DNA of 64,000 nt from Prorocentrum cordatum (GCA_963575745.1 CAUYUJ010010480.1:270230-334229), one strand, 5' to 3'. Numbered from the stretch's first letter, positions 21,421 through 32,340 are shown. The notes: generated by a model from the letters alone, not told the origin. Numbers and translations are program-made.

Positions 21421-21768
21421 AGGATGTATACTTGCATTCGTGTGTATGAGAATGTCTACGCGAATGTATGTACGAATGTGGAGATGCCAATATGAAGCAA
21501 TTTCTTGGTGTGGGGAGGACGATGGTGGGGAGGAAGAGAAGGGTGAGGACGGGGAGGGAGAGCGAGGAGGATGAAGGACAAGGGCAAGAGATCGAGGAAG
21601 GAGACGGAATAGTATGATAGAGAGGAAGACAACCTGAGTCTGAATAGGACGAGTGACGAGTTTCCTTCTTTGGCATCTTCAGCGGAATCTAGAGGGCTAG
21701 GAAGGGGGGACGGGGGATTGGGGATCAGAACGAGCAGTTCTATGATGATAGGGAATGGAGGAGGATAA

Positions 21769-21770
21769 TC

Positions 21771-21852
<82 letters not shown>

Positions 21853-21892
21853 GGAGGAGGAGGAGGAGGAGGAGGAGGAGGAGAAGGAGGAC
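21769..21892. repeat. GAT tract fused to GAG tract
   Basis: About 27 perfect GAT triplets change abruptly to GAG triplets. Confidence 0.92.
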
Positions 21893-22212
21893 CAGTGCAA
21901 ACCCAAGGCGCATCAACGAGATTACAATACACCCCCTTCATAGTTCCCTCATCATCGGTCCCTACAGAAAATAACGTTCAGTGCTGTCAGTGGCCCATTC
22001 GAAGACAACTGTTTGAGAATCCTCAACTGTACCTAGGCATGATTCCTGTGACTTCAATGCCGCGGATCAACGTGACCGTTGTGCCCTGACAAATCGCGCC
22101 ACAACGCCTTCCTTGGGCCTCACTTGCTCCGCGAATTGATGTGACTCTTGCGTCCCGACAGTCTTTCATGGTGTCAGATGCTTGGTTTTGGAACTTCAGC
22201 CATACGAATCCT

Positions 22213-22560
22213 TACAACTGTTGCACACTTTGCATACGAATGGGCGCGGCGCTAAGGCGAGAGCCACATTTTGAAAACCACTGGTCCTCCATTCTTGAAG
22301 CTGTCGCTTGAAGACGAATGTGCGAGGCGCTGAGGCGAGAGCCACATTTTGAGACGGAGTCGCCTTCCACCTTTTGAAGCTGCTACAAACTTTTATGAGC
22401 TTGGCGCTAAGGCAATACCAAGAAGTGAAAACATTCGATCCTCCATCCTTGGAGATGCTGCAATTTGTCTAGACGACGGCGCGCGGCGCTAGGGCGAGAT
22501 CCACATGGCGGAAACCACCCGCCCTCCATTTTTGAAACTGTTGGAAATGTCAAGCTCCAG
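22213..22560. repeat. ~100-bp diverged tandem repeat, four units
   Basis: Units carry GCGCGGCGCTAAGGCGAGAG, CCACATTTTGAAAACCAC and CTCCAT..TTGAAGCTGTTG. Related units are at 24290-24560, 25425-25770 and 59800-60000, always next to purine microsatellites. Confidence 0.75.
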
Positions 22561-22659
22561 GCTCACTAATGGTGAGGACGTCTCAAACTACACGCCTTGC
22601 CAGCCCTAGCGACACATCCGGAGGTGCGGCAGGAAGACGTTATGTATGAGGAAAAGAGA

Positions 22660-23125
22660 TGGAGGAGCAGGAGAAGGAGGTTGAGGAGGAGGAGGAGGAG
22701 GAATGGAATGTAATGGAAGGATTACCGCGGTGCGATACTGGAGGAAGAGGTGGAGGAGAAGGAGGAGGAGGCGGAGGAGGAGGAGGAGGAAGAGGAGTTG
22801 GAGGAGCAGCAGGAGCAAGAGCAGGAGCAGGTACGTCCACATTGCTGAGTAAAGCAGCTGCGGCGTCGCTGGCCCAGACGCAGCCCCTGAGCGCAGAGGG
22901 GCTGAAAAGCCAGAGCGGCCCCCCTAAGCGCCGAGGAGGCGCTGCCTCCAGTCGCCTCCTCTCCTGGTTTTTGTCGCCGCGCCATGCACCAGCAGGAGCA
23001 GGAGCAGAGGCAGATGCAGGAGGAGGAGGAGGAGGATTTGTTGCCCTCCTCCGGAGGAGGAAGCGGAGGAGGAGGAGGAAGAGGAGGAGGAGGCGGAGGA
23101 GGAGGAGCAGGAGCAGGAGGAGGAG
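22660..23125. repeat. two GGA tracts with a non-repetitive middle
   Basis: GGA-rich blocks at about 22660-22830 and 23010-23125 flank a GC-rich segment. Frames through here are tract translations. Confidence 0.8.
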
Positions 23126-23764
23126 GAGCGCCGCGCTCGCGCGGCACGCCGCGCGCAGGCCCTGCCCGCAGCCGTTATCAACCAGGATCGGAGCCTGGGC
23201 CTCGAACCAGCCAGGGCGCCCCACAGCGCCGGACAAGACAGCCGTCCGCAGCAGCGCCCCGGACCTCTTTTCTCGGAGGAGGACCAATCGAGACAGCGGC
23301 GCTCCCTGGCGCTTGCGTCTTTGATTCGGCACGAACGAAATGGGTACGGAAAGAATGGGTACAATGCCCAACAGCAGTTCTTGTTCATTTTGAACAGGAT
23401 TTGCTGTCCACGCCGCCGCGGCCTGTGTCAATCCGAGACAGAAGGCCGCCTGCCCAACAGCGGCCGCTGTTGGTTTGGGGCAACATTTGTTGTTGGGCAT
23501 TGTACCCATTTTTTCCGTACCCATTCCGGGCGTCCAACTTGATGGCCTCCTGGAGGTTTCTCGTCGCTGGATCCGTGCCGAAAAATGGGTCAGGACGAAT
23601 CCCAGGCGGGGTGCGGGGACGGGTCTTGACGGATCTGGGCCTGGCGTGGGAGCAGCCGTTGTCTCCATTGGCCTTCCTGTGACTTTCCTTTCTCTCTCTC
23701 GCACCCCCGGCAATGGCGAAAGCGTATGACGCAGCAGGCCGGCCTGCTGGGTGCGTAGTCCTCG
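23126..23764. other. no gene recognised; internal duplicated motif
   Basis: TTGTTGGGCATTGTACCCAT at 23489-23508 and its approximate inverse near 23336-23376 (TGGGTAC..AATGCCCAACA) form a long inverted repeat with CGGAAAGAATGGGTAC / GTACCCATTCCG. No gene supported. Confidence 0.5.
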
Positions 23765-24190
23765 GCGGCGGCGGAGGATGGGGAGGGAGGAGGAGGGGGA
23801 GGAGGGGGAGGACGAAGAGACCGATGGGGAGGACAGGGAGGAGGAGGAGGAGGAGGAGGAGGAGGAGGAGGAGGAGGAGGAGGAGAAGGAGGATGAGATG
23901 GAGGAGGAGGAGGAGGATGAGGAGTCAGGAGGAGGAGAAGGAGGAGTCAGGAGGAGGATGAGTCAGGAGGAGTCAGGAGGAGGAGGCGGAGGAGGAGTCA
24001 GGAGGAGGAGGAGGAGGAGGAGGAGGAGGAGGAGGAGTCAGGAGGAGTCAGGAGGAGGACGAGGAGGAGGAGGAGGAGGAGGAGGAGGAGGACGAGGAGG
24101 ATGAGGAGGAGGAGGAGTCAGGAGGAGTCAGGAGGAGGAGGAGAGGGGTCGGAGAAGGAGGAGGTGGAGCAAGAGGAGGGAAGGAGGATG
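23765..24190. repeat. GGA tract with GGAGTCA units
   Basis: Long purine-rich tract. From 23920 on, AGGAGTCAGG recurs about eight times. Confidence 0.9.
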
Positions 24191-24289
24191 AGGACCGTAA
24201 TATTCCCAAGATGCGTCAGCGATGCTGGAATACGCTAACACGTCTCAAGTTCCCTCCTCATGATGCCTTACCGGAATTTCTGATGACAG

Positions 24290-24560
24290 TGGGGACATCC
24301 CCCTGGAAACATGAGCGCCCAATGGTTCTGCAGTTCAGGCGAGCTCCCCGTTTAGACAACGAGCTGCCATTCATGCTTCTAGCTATGAGGGCGGCGACGA
24401 GGTAGGATTCAAACTTTGAAGGACGTGCCCATTGATAGCCCCGCTTTGAAGCAGCGCCACCCTCAGTCCTTCAAATCATATGGAGTATCAAGGCATACTA
24501 CCGATTTGAAAAATGAGCACCCCTCCATCTTTGCAGCTGTTGCATAGTTTCAGACGCCTG
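24290..24560. repeat. ~100-bp repeat, diverged units
   Basis: Weak copies of the 22213 unit (CACCCCTCCATCTTTGCAGC, TGTTGCATAGTTTC). Confidence 0.5.
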
Positions 24561-24618
24561 GTCAAGAGGCTTGAATAAGTCTCAAACGAAAAATATATGT
24601 TCTTGACGCTTCGCGTAT

Positions 24619-25420
24619 CCCCACCAACCCATCCAGCAACGATGCCTAGGTGACTTTCCTTGATCAGGGAAGTGGGGCATCATGCAGGGGGACAAGGAGC
24701 TGGGGAACCCGTCAAACTGAAGCCAGGGGTCAGCCTGAGCAGGCCCGTCACGCCTTCGCGGAGCTTTCCCTTTGTGAGCCTCTTGGAAGCCTCTTGGAGC
24801 CATCTTGGAGCCAGTTTGGCAGCGTTTTTGGGAGTCTTGGGGGCCTCTTGGGGCTTCGTCCTCTTGGGGTCATCTTGGAGGCCATGGTTCAAACACGGCG
24901 AAGGCTGAAATCAGTGCCCCCCCCTCCTGTCAGGCTGACAGATCGTCTCCTGTGGCCTCTGGGGCGCCTGTTTGGCGCTTTTGGGCCCTCTTTGGGGCCT
25001 CGTGGAGCCATATTGGGGCTCTCTCGGGCAATCGTGGGACCCATTTCGAGGCCCCAAATGCCCATCGGAAGCGACAAGTCGATGAGTCGGCACACGATGA
25101 TGTTCCTGGAGTTTTGGGAGGTTGTTGGCCTCTTGGGAGGGTCCCTGGAGGCCTCCCAGAGCACCTCTAACCGCATTGGGGGCGTCTTGGAGCCTCTTGC
25201 AGGTATGTTGGAGTCTATCTTGAACCATGTTCGGCTATCTTGAGCCATCTTGGAGGCCATCTCTGGCTAGCTTGAGCTTTCTTGGGGTCAGCTTGGGCCG
25301 TCTTGGGCGCTCTAAGCCCTAGCGACCCCCCCCCGTCCAGACCCAGGGAGGGGGTTTTGCAAACCTCCCCGAATAGGGAAAGGGAGGACCTGGAAAAGGA
25401 AGGTGGGTTGCAACATGAGC
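24619..25420. mobile_element. CCCACCAGCCC-family element, diverged copy
   Basis: Left end CCCCACCAACCCATC at 24619 with GATCAGGGAAGTGG parallels GATCTGGGAAGTGG at 11795. Then come CTTGG-rich repeats, a CCCATCGGA block (shared with 12198) and a CGTCCAGACCCAGGGAGGGG block (shared with 12463). The right TIR was not found. Confidence 0.55.
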
Positions 25421-25424
25421 CGTC

Positions 25425-25770
25425 TCCCATCCGTGTAGCGATTGGAAAGGACCGATACGCATGGCGCTAGTTTGAGAGTCGCATTTGGAAAACGATCCGT
25501 GCTCCATCCGAGTAATTGCCGAGATGTTTCAGGAATAGTGTGCGCGGTGCTCAGGCGAGATCCACAGTTTGAAAGCCACCCTTCCGTCCGTGTGACACCT
25601 GGAAGCTTGTGGGACACGTGTGCGCGGCATTAGAGGTACGGCCACATTTGGAACGTGGCTTATGTTGCATCCGTGCAGTTGTTGGGAATTCTTAGGACGA
25701 GTGTGCTGGGCGCCAAGGCGAGAGGGACATAAAGTTACCCCCGTCCACCCGTGTAAGGGATTGGCATTTC
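25425..25770. repeat. ~100-bp repeat, three to four units
   Basis: Units carry GTGTGCGCGG, AGGCGAGATCCACA(G)TTTG and CGTCCGTGTGA-type blocks, same family as 22213-22560. Confidence 0.7.
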
Positions 25771-25879
25771 AAGCTTCGGGGTTCTGAGCGGGGGGGGCGG
25801 GGAGGAAGTCTCAGGCGAAACGCCTGGCCCGTTTTACCAGACACGTCTGGTGGTCAGACGACGAGGCGTTGTCCAGAGG

Positions 25880-26165
25880 GAACAGGGGAGAAGGATGAGA
25901 AGGAGGAGGAGGAGGACAAGGAGGAGGAGGAGGAGGAGGACGAGGAGGGGGAGGAGGAGGAGGACGAGGAGGAGGACGAGGACAGTTCAGAGGTGAGAAG
26001 CCTCCCATGTTCAGATGCCCTTTTCTCCGGAGGCAGGCAGGAAATTATGGATGAGGAAGAGATGGGGGAGAAAGAGGAGGAGAAGGAGGATGAGGACGAG
26101 GAGGAGGAGGAGGAGGCGGAGGAGGCGGAGAAAGAAAAGGAGCAGGAACGGAGGTGAGGAGAAAC
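25880..26165. repeat. GGA tracts
   Basis: Two GGA/GAC-rich blocks separated by a ~50-bp non-repetitive segment. Confidence 0.85.
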
Positions 26166-26569
26166 AAGAGGAGGAGCAGGATGAGTGTCAGAGCGGTCAT
26201 GCTTTCACGGTCATGTCGGACCCGTTCTGGCCTGATCTAGTCAGCGCAGCAAGCACAGTCGTTGTACACATCCCAGCCCCAATGTTTACCGACGCTGGGC
26301 ATCTGTCAGGACATACTCAACGCTATGCTGCGAGCTACCTTCTGCTCGGCTGTATCGGGCGGGGGCCGACTACACGCCAATCGTCGACCAGCGACAGCAT
26401 GCTCTGACCTGCTGCCATGCCTTTTCTGAACGCGGTGGAGCTTTTTGATGGCAGGTGGGCCGTTGTTTTCCCTCCTTCCCTCACTACGGATCTGATGTCT
26501 CGGATGTTTGCTAAACGAGGCCGCCGGAGGTCTCGAGGGTTTCCCCAGGGCCAGTTTCTCATCCTCGGT
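26166..26569. other. no gene recognised
   Basis: About 400 bp of ordinary-composition DNA between purine tracts. Short frames on both strands, no recognisable domain. Confidence 0.45.
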
Positions 26570-26800
26570 CGAGGAGTAGGAGGAAGAGGAGGAGGAGGCG
26601 GAGGAGGAGGATGAGGAGGAGGAGGGGGAGGAGGAAGAGGAGGACGAGGAGAGGAGGAGGAGGAGGAGGATGGTGTGGAGGAGCAGGAGAAGCAGAAGGA
26701 GCGAGGATGAGGAGGAGGAGAAGGAGGAGGAGGAGGACGGAGGAGGAGGCGGAGGAGGAGGAGGAGGAGGAAGAGGAATAGCGAAGAGGTGGAGGAGGAA
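26570..26800. repeat. GGA tract
   Basis: GGA/GAG triplets with few interruptions. Confidence 0.9.
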
Positions 26801-26804
26801 CGAT

Positions 26805-27135
26805 CATGATTCTGATTTTGATGACGATGACGCTACTGATGATGCTGCTGCTGATGATGATGACGATGATGCTGATGATGCACATGGTGATGTTGCTGAT
26901 GATGAGTGTGGTGATGCTGATTATATGATGATGGTGATGATATTGATGATGCTGATCATGATGATGCAGATGATGCTTATCATGCCGATGCTAATGCTGA
27001 TGCTGATGCTGCTACGGATGATGATCATGACGACGGCGATGATGCTGCTAATAATCATAATGCTGCTGATGATGCATGCGACGACTGTTAGGATGACGAT
27101 GATGGTGATGGTGATGATGTTGACGATACCGATGC

Positions 27136-27169
<34 letters not shown>

Positions 27170-27587
27170 CATGCTGATGCTGATGATCATGATGATGAAT
27201 ATGATGCTGATGATGCTGATGATGCTGATGATGCTGATACGATTGCGGCTGCTTCAGATGGTGCTGATGCTGATCATGATGATGCTGATGCCGATGCCTA
27301 GGCCGATGGCAATAACGACGACATCGATGCTGATCATGATGATGATGCTGATGATGCTGATGATGACCAGTAGGAACAGTATACTGATGTTTTTGATGCT
27401 GATGTTGATGATGATGACGATGATGATGACTTTGGTGATGCTGATGATGCTGACGACGATGACGATGACGATGACGCTGATGCTGATGATGATGAGGATG
27501 ATGATGTCGTTGATGCTGATCATGGTGATGCTGATGATGATAATGGTGATGACGATGATGATGAGGATGACGATGATGATGATGCTC

Positions 27588-27620
<33 letters not shown>

Positions 27621-27830
27621 CTGATGATGACGATGATGTCGTTGATGTTGATCATGGTGATGCTGATGATACTGATGATGATGGTGATGCTGCTTATGCT
27701 GGCTATTACACTTATGTTTATGCTGATGATCATGAGGAGGACGACGATCATGAGGAGGAAGAGGAGGATGATGGTGATGATGATGAGGAGGATGAGGAGG
27801 AGGAGGAGGATGAGGAGGAGGAGCGCTCAC
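26805..27830. repeat. GAT/GCT degenerate array, about 1 kb
   Basis: GATGATGCTGATGAT-like units with CAT, GAC and GTT variants; ends in GGA triplets near 27780. Poly-Met/Leu, poly-Asp and poly-His frames are translations of the array. Confidence 0.92.
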
Positions 27831-27974
27831 GCCAGAGCGCTCCTCCGTCAAATGTCTGCGACGGCATGCATGCATCGGGATGGCGGCAATGAGCTCACTG
27901 GAAGCGAGAGCTGACCCTGACCTGACCTGATCGGCCCGAGAACTCCAGGGCTCAGCTGCTCTGCTACGCCCGTG

Positions 27975-28110
27975 CTGAAGCGCAACACGTCCCGTGCTCA
28001 AATCGTCCGTGTTCACACGCGGCGTGTCGGCTCGGCACGCGTCGGACCACCTTTTGGCGAACCCATCGTGCCAGACCTACGCCTATCAGTCCACGTGTGG
28101 AGCTCCGTGT
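27975..28110. repeat. dispersed repeat, copy 2 (partner at 14790)
   Basis: See 14790-14920. A separate 27-bp match links 27918-27950 with 28153-28180 (CTGATCGGCCCGAGAACTCC). Confidence 0.6.
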
Positions 28111-28190
28111 CGACACGCTGCGTGCGGCGCGTTGCGCATCGGGGCGGCGGAGGACCTGATCGGCCCGAGAACTCCATGGGGGCCTCCAAA

Positions 28191-28272
28191 ATTGAGTCTT
28201 GCCTGTCCCTCTGCCGGGGGAATATTCAAACATATAAAATAGTCTGGGGATTTGTTTGTATTGTATGTTGTC
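28191..28272. mobile_element. MITE, left part of a split copy
   Basis: Left TIR TTGAGTCTTGCCTGTCCC.. and the internal AATATTCAAA and AATAGTCTGGGGA blocks match full MITEs. The body stops at 28272, where the retroelement direct repeat begins. The matching right part is at 54330-54439, so the MITE appears split by a 26-kb insertion. Confidence 0.6.
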
Positions 28273-28350
28273 TGAACGATTTTCCCAGCCAAGCGTCCAG
28301 GCCGCAGAGGGGGAACACCTCACAGGGCCACGCCGTGGTCGATTTGGCTC
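28273..28350 (+). repeat. 5' direct terminal repeat of the retroelement
   Basis: Matches 54103-54180 at 71 of 78 positions. Includes AGCCAAGCGTC, GGCCGCAGAGGGGGAACACC and TCACAGGGCCAC. The repeat ends inside a spliced-leader-like sequence (28333-28353). Confidence 0.8.
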
Positions 28351-28353
28351 AAG
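28333..28353 (+). other. spliced-leader-like sequence (unit 1)
   Basis: Agrees with the conserved dinoflagellate trans-spliced leader, as I remember it, at 17 of 21 positions, including the last eleven bases TTTGGCTCAAG. Identical in unit 2 (29291-29311). A related 16-of-21 match lies at the same place in the 3' repeat (54163-54183). Confidence 0.45.
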
Positions 28354-28572
28354 CTTGCTGCGCTCGCGCGGGTCGCATGTCGCAGTTTTGGGGTGCTGGA
28401 TCGCCTGTGGCCGTGCTGGTTGGCAGAGCTGTCTCCTGGGCTTCGCCAGCTCTCTTCGAGGACTTCGGTGACTGCGCCTTCCAACACGCGCTCTTCGGGA
28501 GCGTGCACACTCTCGCCCTCTTCAGTTTCACAGTGGGCGTTGTGGTCGGCTGTTGCTCGTGTGGGTGTTGCT

Positions 28573-29276
28573 ATGGAGCCTGGCAGGCGACTCGATTCAT
28601 CGTACTTGATTTCAGGGCTGCGCATCCTCGTGAAGTATCAGGGCGAGCGGGAATGGCACGAGCGCCTGCTGGTGCGCCCGTCGTCGAGGAAACTCTACAG
28701 CCAGTACATCGGCAAAGAGCCAACGGACCTCGAGAAAGAGTTTTGGTGGATTGTGACTCCGGATATGGACGTCTATCCCGAGGCGCTAGTCCTCGGGCCC
28801 TGCTCGGGCCTGATGGCGTTGACAAAGAACGACTCGGAGATACCCGAGTCTCTAGTGTGGTCGGGCTCTTACCGCTCTCAGGTGCACGCCGTCGACGGCC
28901 TGCCGACCTTCGTGGAGATGAATGAGGTCCTCGCTGAGTGTGAGTCGGAGGAGGGTGTGCGTCACGACCGCCAGCGTGCTGACGGTGATGGCGGCGCGCT
29001 GGTCTTCTCTGGCTTCTCGGAGGGTGTCGGGTCCTTGCCTAAGCCCGGTCGTGGGGTCTGGCGGGCTCTCGCGTCTTCGAGGGGAGGCATCAAGGGCGAC
29101 GTGGGTGCGCTCGAGTGGGAGAAGTACGTGATGGCGGAGAGCCTCGGCGTCGGGCGCGTCGGGGACGAGGTGGTCGTGTTCAAGTGCGTCCGCGAGCAGG
29201 ACGCCGGCCTCGGGGAGCTGGACGCGTTGGAGGACGACGCGGCGGATCGCGGGACGGCGACTCCGATCGAGCTCAT
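28573..29276 (+). pseudogene. ORF1 of retroelement, truncated first copy
   Basis: Encodes about 235 residues from MEPGRRLDSSYL through WHERLL (dinoflagellate element signature), FWWIVTPDMDVYPEAL and GPCSGL to ATPIEL. It then runs into the start of the second unit in a meaningless frame. It lacks the C-terminal half present in copy 2. An upstream in-frame start at 28393 would add a Ser/Ala-rich leader. A neighbouring frame just upstream encodes a hydrophobic, Cys-rich segment (FSFTVGVVVGCCSCGCC) that could be a displaced membrane segment. Function of this ORF1 family is unknown to me; a Gag-like role is a guess from position. Confidence 0.6.
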
Positions 29277-29530
29277 CTCACAGGGCCACGCCGTGGTCGA
29301 TTTGGCTCAAGCTTGCTGCGCTCGCGCGGGTCGCATGCCGCAGTTTTGGGGTGCTGGATCGCCTGTGGCCGTGCTGGTTGGCAGAGCTGTCTCCTGGGCT
29401 TCGCCAGCTCTCTTCGAGGACTTCGGTGACTGCGCCTTCCAGCACGCGTTCTTCGGGAGCGTGCACACTCTCGCCCTCTTCAGTTTCACAGTTGGCGTTG
29501 TGGTCGGCTGTTGCTCGTGTGGGTGTTGCT

Positions 29531-30876
29531 ATGGAGCCTGGCAGGCGACTCGATTCATCGTACTTGATTTCAGGGCTGCGCATCATCGCGAAGTATCAGG
29601 GCGAGCGGGAATGGCACGAGCGCCTGCTGGTGCGCCCGTCGTCGAGGAAGCTCTACAGCCAGTACATCGGCAAAGAGCCAACGGACCTCGAGAAAGAGTT
29701 TTGGTGGATTGTGACTCCGGATATGGACGTCTATCCCGAGGCGCTAGTCCTCGGGCCCTGCTCGGGCCTGATGGCGTTGACAAAGAACGACTCGGAGATA
29801 CCCGAGTCTCTAGTGTGGTCGGGCTCTTACCGCTCTCAGGTGCACGCCGTCGACGGCCTGCCAACCTTCGTGGAGATGAATAAGGTCCTCGCTGAGTGTG
29901 AGTCGGAGGAGGGTGTGCGTCACGACCGCCAGCGTGCTGACGGTGATGGCGGCGCGCTGGTCTTCTCTGGCTTCTCGGAGGGTGTCGGGTCCTTGCCTAA
30001 GCCCGGTCGTGGGGTCTGGCGGGCTCTCGCGTCTTCGAGGGGAGGCATCAAGGGCGACGTGGGTGCGCTCGAGTGGGAGAAGTACGTGATGGCGGAGAGC
30101 CTCGGCGTCGGGCGCGTCGGGGACGAGGTGGTCGTGTTCAAGTGCGTCCGCGAGCAGGACGCCGGCCTCGGGGAGCTGGACGCGTTGGAGGACGACGCGG
30201 CGGATCGCGGGACGGCGACTCCGATCGAGCTCGACGCCAGGGTGCTGCACGTCACCCGGGACGGCAACGGAGTCCGCTACAGGGGCTTCAGGCAGGGCGC
30301 GGGGCTGACCTCGATTATAGATTGGGGGAATGTCCCCTCTCAGGCCCTCGCACGGTGCAGTGGTGTTGCAGCTGCATCCTCCAGACGGATGGGCACCCCT
30401 GGGCCCGACAACACTCTCGATGGAAGAGAGATGTTGGGCTGGGCCCGGGGGGCCCAGGGGTCGCGGAGTACGAGGTGGCGATGCGTTGCCTCGAGCACGC
30501 GCTCTCCTACGATCATCTCAACGTGGGGGACCTTGCCTGCGTGGAGCTGCTCCTCAGGCGCGCGCCGCTCTCCGAGCTCAAGCACAAGGAGCGGTTCCTG
30601 CAGGTCGACGCGGCGAACGACTACGGAGCTGACGAGTACCTGTACATGGGAATGAATGCCGCGCGGGGTCAGGTCATGATCTCGCCTGAGTTAGAGGAGC
30701 ATGTGTCCACGCAGCTGCAGAAGGAAGGATCGGTTCCCAAGGAGAGGAGGAAGTTGACGGAGGAACGCGCGCTGCTGCGGCCTGTTCGGCAGGGCTCGGG
30801 CAAGCAGCGCTCAGACAGCGCCCCCGAGCGCAAGGCCCGACAGAAGGGCGGCGGCCAGTGGGGCGGGGCGGCGTAG
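29531..30876 (+). pseudogene. ORF1 of retroelement, second copy, one frameshift
   Basis: Starts like copy 1, continues through LDARVLHVTRDGNG and RYRGFRQG in frame 2, then shifts to frame 1 at the G5 run 30324-30328. It goes on with CPLSGPRTVQW, EYEVAMRCLEHALSYDHLN, DEYLYMGMNAARG, ISPELEEHV and KERRKLTEERAL, ending GGAA-stop at 30876. Reading across one lost or gained G gives a product of about 448 residues. The conserved blocks resemble an ORF1 family I recall as very common in dinoflagellate proteomes, upstream of RT. The basic tail (KQRSDSAPERKARQK) could bind nucleic acid. Not functional as read unless the G-run is a sequencing error. Confidence 0.65.
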
Positions 30877-30889
30877 TCCGCTCATCGCG

Positions 30890-31590
30890 ATTTCGGTTTG
30901 TGCGCCCAGCTTGGCTTGCTCGACCAGGCTGGGCATCTTCCAGAGCACGCTGCTGTCCGCGGCTGGTATCTACGTGTGCCTCTCCATGGACGTGCCGAGG
31001 GAGTTGTTCCCTTGTCCCCTTCCTTGCCCCAGTGTGGGTCCCAATGGTTTCTTGGACAGTTCGGCCGTGTGTCGCGCGGTCCGCAAGCGAGCAAACGCGA
31101 GTGCCGAGTGGCGTGCGTGGGCCAACGAGACGACGAGGAGCCTCAACCGCATGTATGGCTGCTCAGAGTTCGACTCGACGACCTTCAAGCCGTCGGCGGG
31201 CCACCCCAAGAACTTGGAGCGCGTCTCGGATCATGTGGCATCGGCCGGCCCGCCGTCATGCACATCCGCGGAAGCCTTTCATGAGCTTTGCGGCGCCCGA
31301 GCGGGGCCAGTATATGACTTGGTCCACGCCCCGTGGGCGAGGTGCCAGCCAGGTTTGGTCTCGCTGCCAGATGAGGGCGGCCTGACAGACGGCGGCTTTT
31401 GTTTGCACGGGGCTGCGAGAGATTTCTGGCGCCGGTCGGTGGCAGGAGCTCCGCTTGGCGACGGAGCCGGCCCCCAGCGACAGTGCCCCGACAAGTCGCA
31501 TTCGGATGCTGCCTTAATTCGCAAGAAGTGGGGAGATGATAGGATTCTGCTCAGCCTTGTACAATGCGAACATGTTGGAGCTCGGTGAGT
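30890..31590 (+). pseudogene. retroelement pol, N-terminal linker before RT
   Basis: Open frame of about 225 residues with ELFPCPLPCPSVGPNGF, a basic WRAWANETTRSLNRMYG block (the LNR.YG signature recurs in the family), and a low-complexity end. It is followed, in another frame, by the RT entry region. No enzyme motif of its own. Starts right after the ORF1 stop, as expected for the second gene of the element. Another frameshift near 31535 joins it to the RT segment. Confidence 0.55.
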
Positions 31591-32340
31591 TCGAGGAGCC
31601 GACCGCGGGCGTCTTTTTCGTCCGGAAGAAGAACAGTACGCTCAGACTGATCTTCGACACGAGATGCGTCAACCGCCCTTTCGTTTTTTCGCGGGGCCAA
31701 AGCACGCTCACCTCCCGTCTCCCGCCGCGTGGGCGGCCGTTCACACCCGAGCTGATGCCCCACTATATATATATATATACATATATATATACATATTGCG
31801 CAGATGGATGTCAACAGTGCCTTTCTAAGGTGAGGACGCCTCCTGGTCTCGGCATGTGTCTCAAACTCCCGCCGGTTGACATGGAGTCGCTTCGCGCCGT
31901 GAATCCCCGGGCTGCTCGAGGCCTGTCGGGCAGAAAGAGCACCCCTCGCTCGTGTGTACTGGCAGTGGGCTGGTCGGCCGGGAGATGGCGAGTGCCGCGA
32001 CCTTGGCGGCGGGCCCCAGGGACTCGCGCGCGCTGCTGGACAAGCGCGAGAGCCCGAACTTCCGCGAGCTGGAGCTGAACGCGACCAAGGCCGCGGTTTA
32101 CGCGGACAACGTCGGCGTCTTCGGCCAGGAGAGCCCAGCGTCGACCAGTGGGGGCACGAGGTGCTGGCTGCCTTGGAGCGCGTGGGATTGGCCTGCAAAG
32201 GCGTCGAGCAATCCGGCGGGCACCAGGAGCTCACAGGGTTGGTTCTCGATGCGGATGCCGGCGCCGTTTCCGTCGCTGTGAAGCGGCTGTGGCGCGTCCG
32301 CTTGGCGTGTCTCTGTGCGCTGGGCCTCGGTCGTATGACT
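31536..32340 (+). pseudogene. reverse transcriptase domain, degenerate
   Basis: Blocks in order: ANMLELGEFEEPTAGVFFV, RKKNSTLRLIFDTRCVNRPF (fingers, with the DTR..N signature), motif A MDVNSAFLR with its aspartate at 31807-31809, KLPPVDME, palm motif C VYADNVG with the aspartate at 32105-32107, then ERVGLACKG and LTGLVLDADAG. These lie in three frames. A TA/CA microsatellite (31764-31797) sits between the fingers and motif A, and a stop follows motif A. Motif C reads Y-A-D-N, not Y-x-D-D. Key acidic residues survive but the frame does not. Would copy element RNA into DNA in an intact element. Confidence 0.7.
31764..31797. repeat. TA/CATA microsatellite inside RT
   Basis: Alternating TATATA with two CATA interruptions, an AT island in GC-rich coding DNA; breaks the RT frame. 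Confidence 0.85.

Larger units (their letters stand above)
28319..30234 (+). repeat. tandem duplication, 2 x 958 bp
   Basis: 28319-29276 is repeated at 29277-30234 with about nine or ten substitutions seen by eye, roughly 99 percent identity. Both units begin with CTCACAGGGCCACG and the spliced-leader-like sequence. 958 is not a multiple of three, so the two copies of ORF1 lie in different frames. Confidence 0.9.

Noticed and set aside
26670-27914. 414-codon Met/Leu-rich frame and opposing His- and Ile-rich frames
   Set aside because: Translations of a GAT/GCT array; amino-acid composition is set by the triplet.
28393-29883. Single 496-codon frame joining both 958-bp units
   Set aside because: Past 29276 it runs in a frame that matches no conserved block; the true ORF1 of unit 2 is in another frame.
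31764-31797. TATATA stretch considered as a promoter
   Set aside because: It lies inside the reverse transcriptase region as a microsatellite; dinoflagellate promoters do not rely on a standard TATA box.
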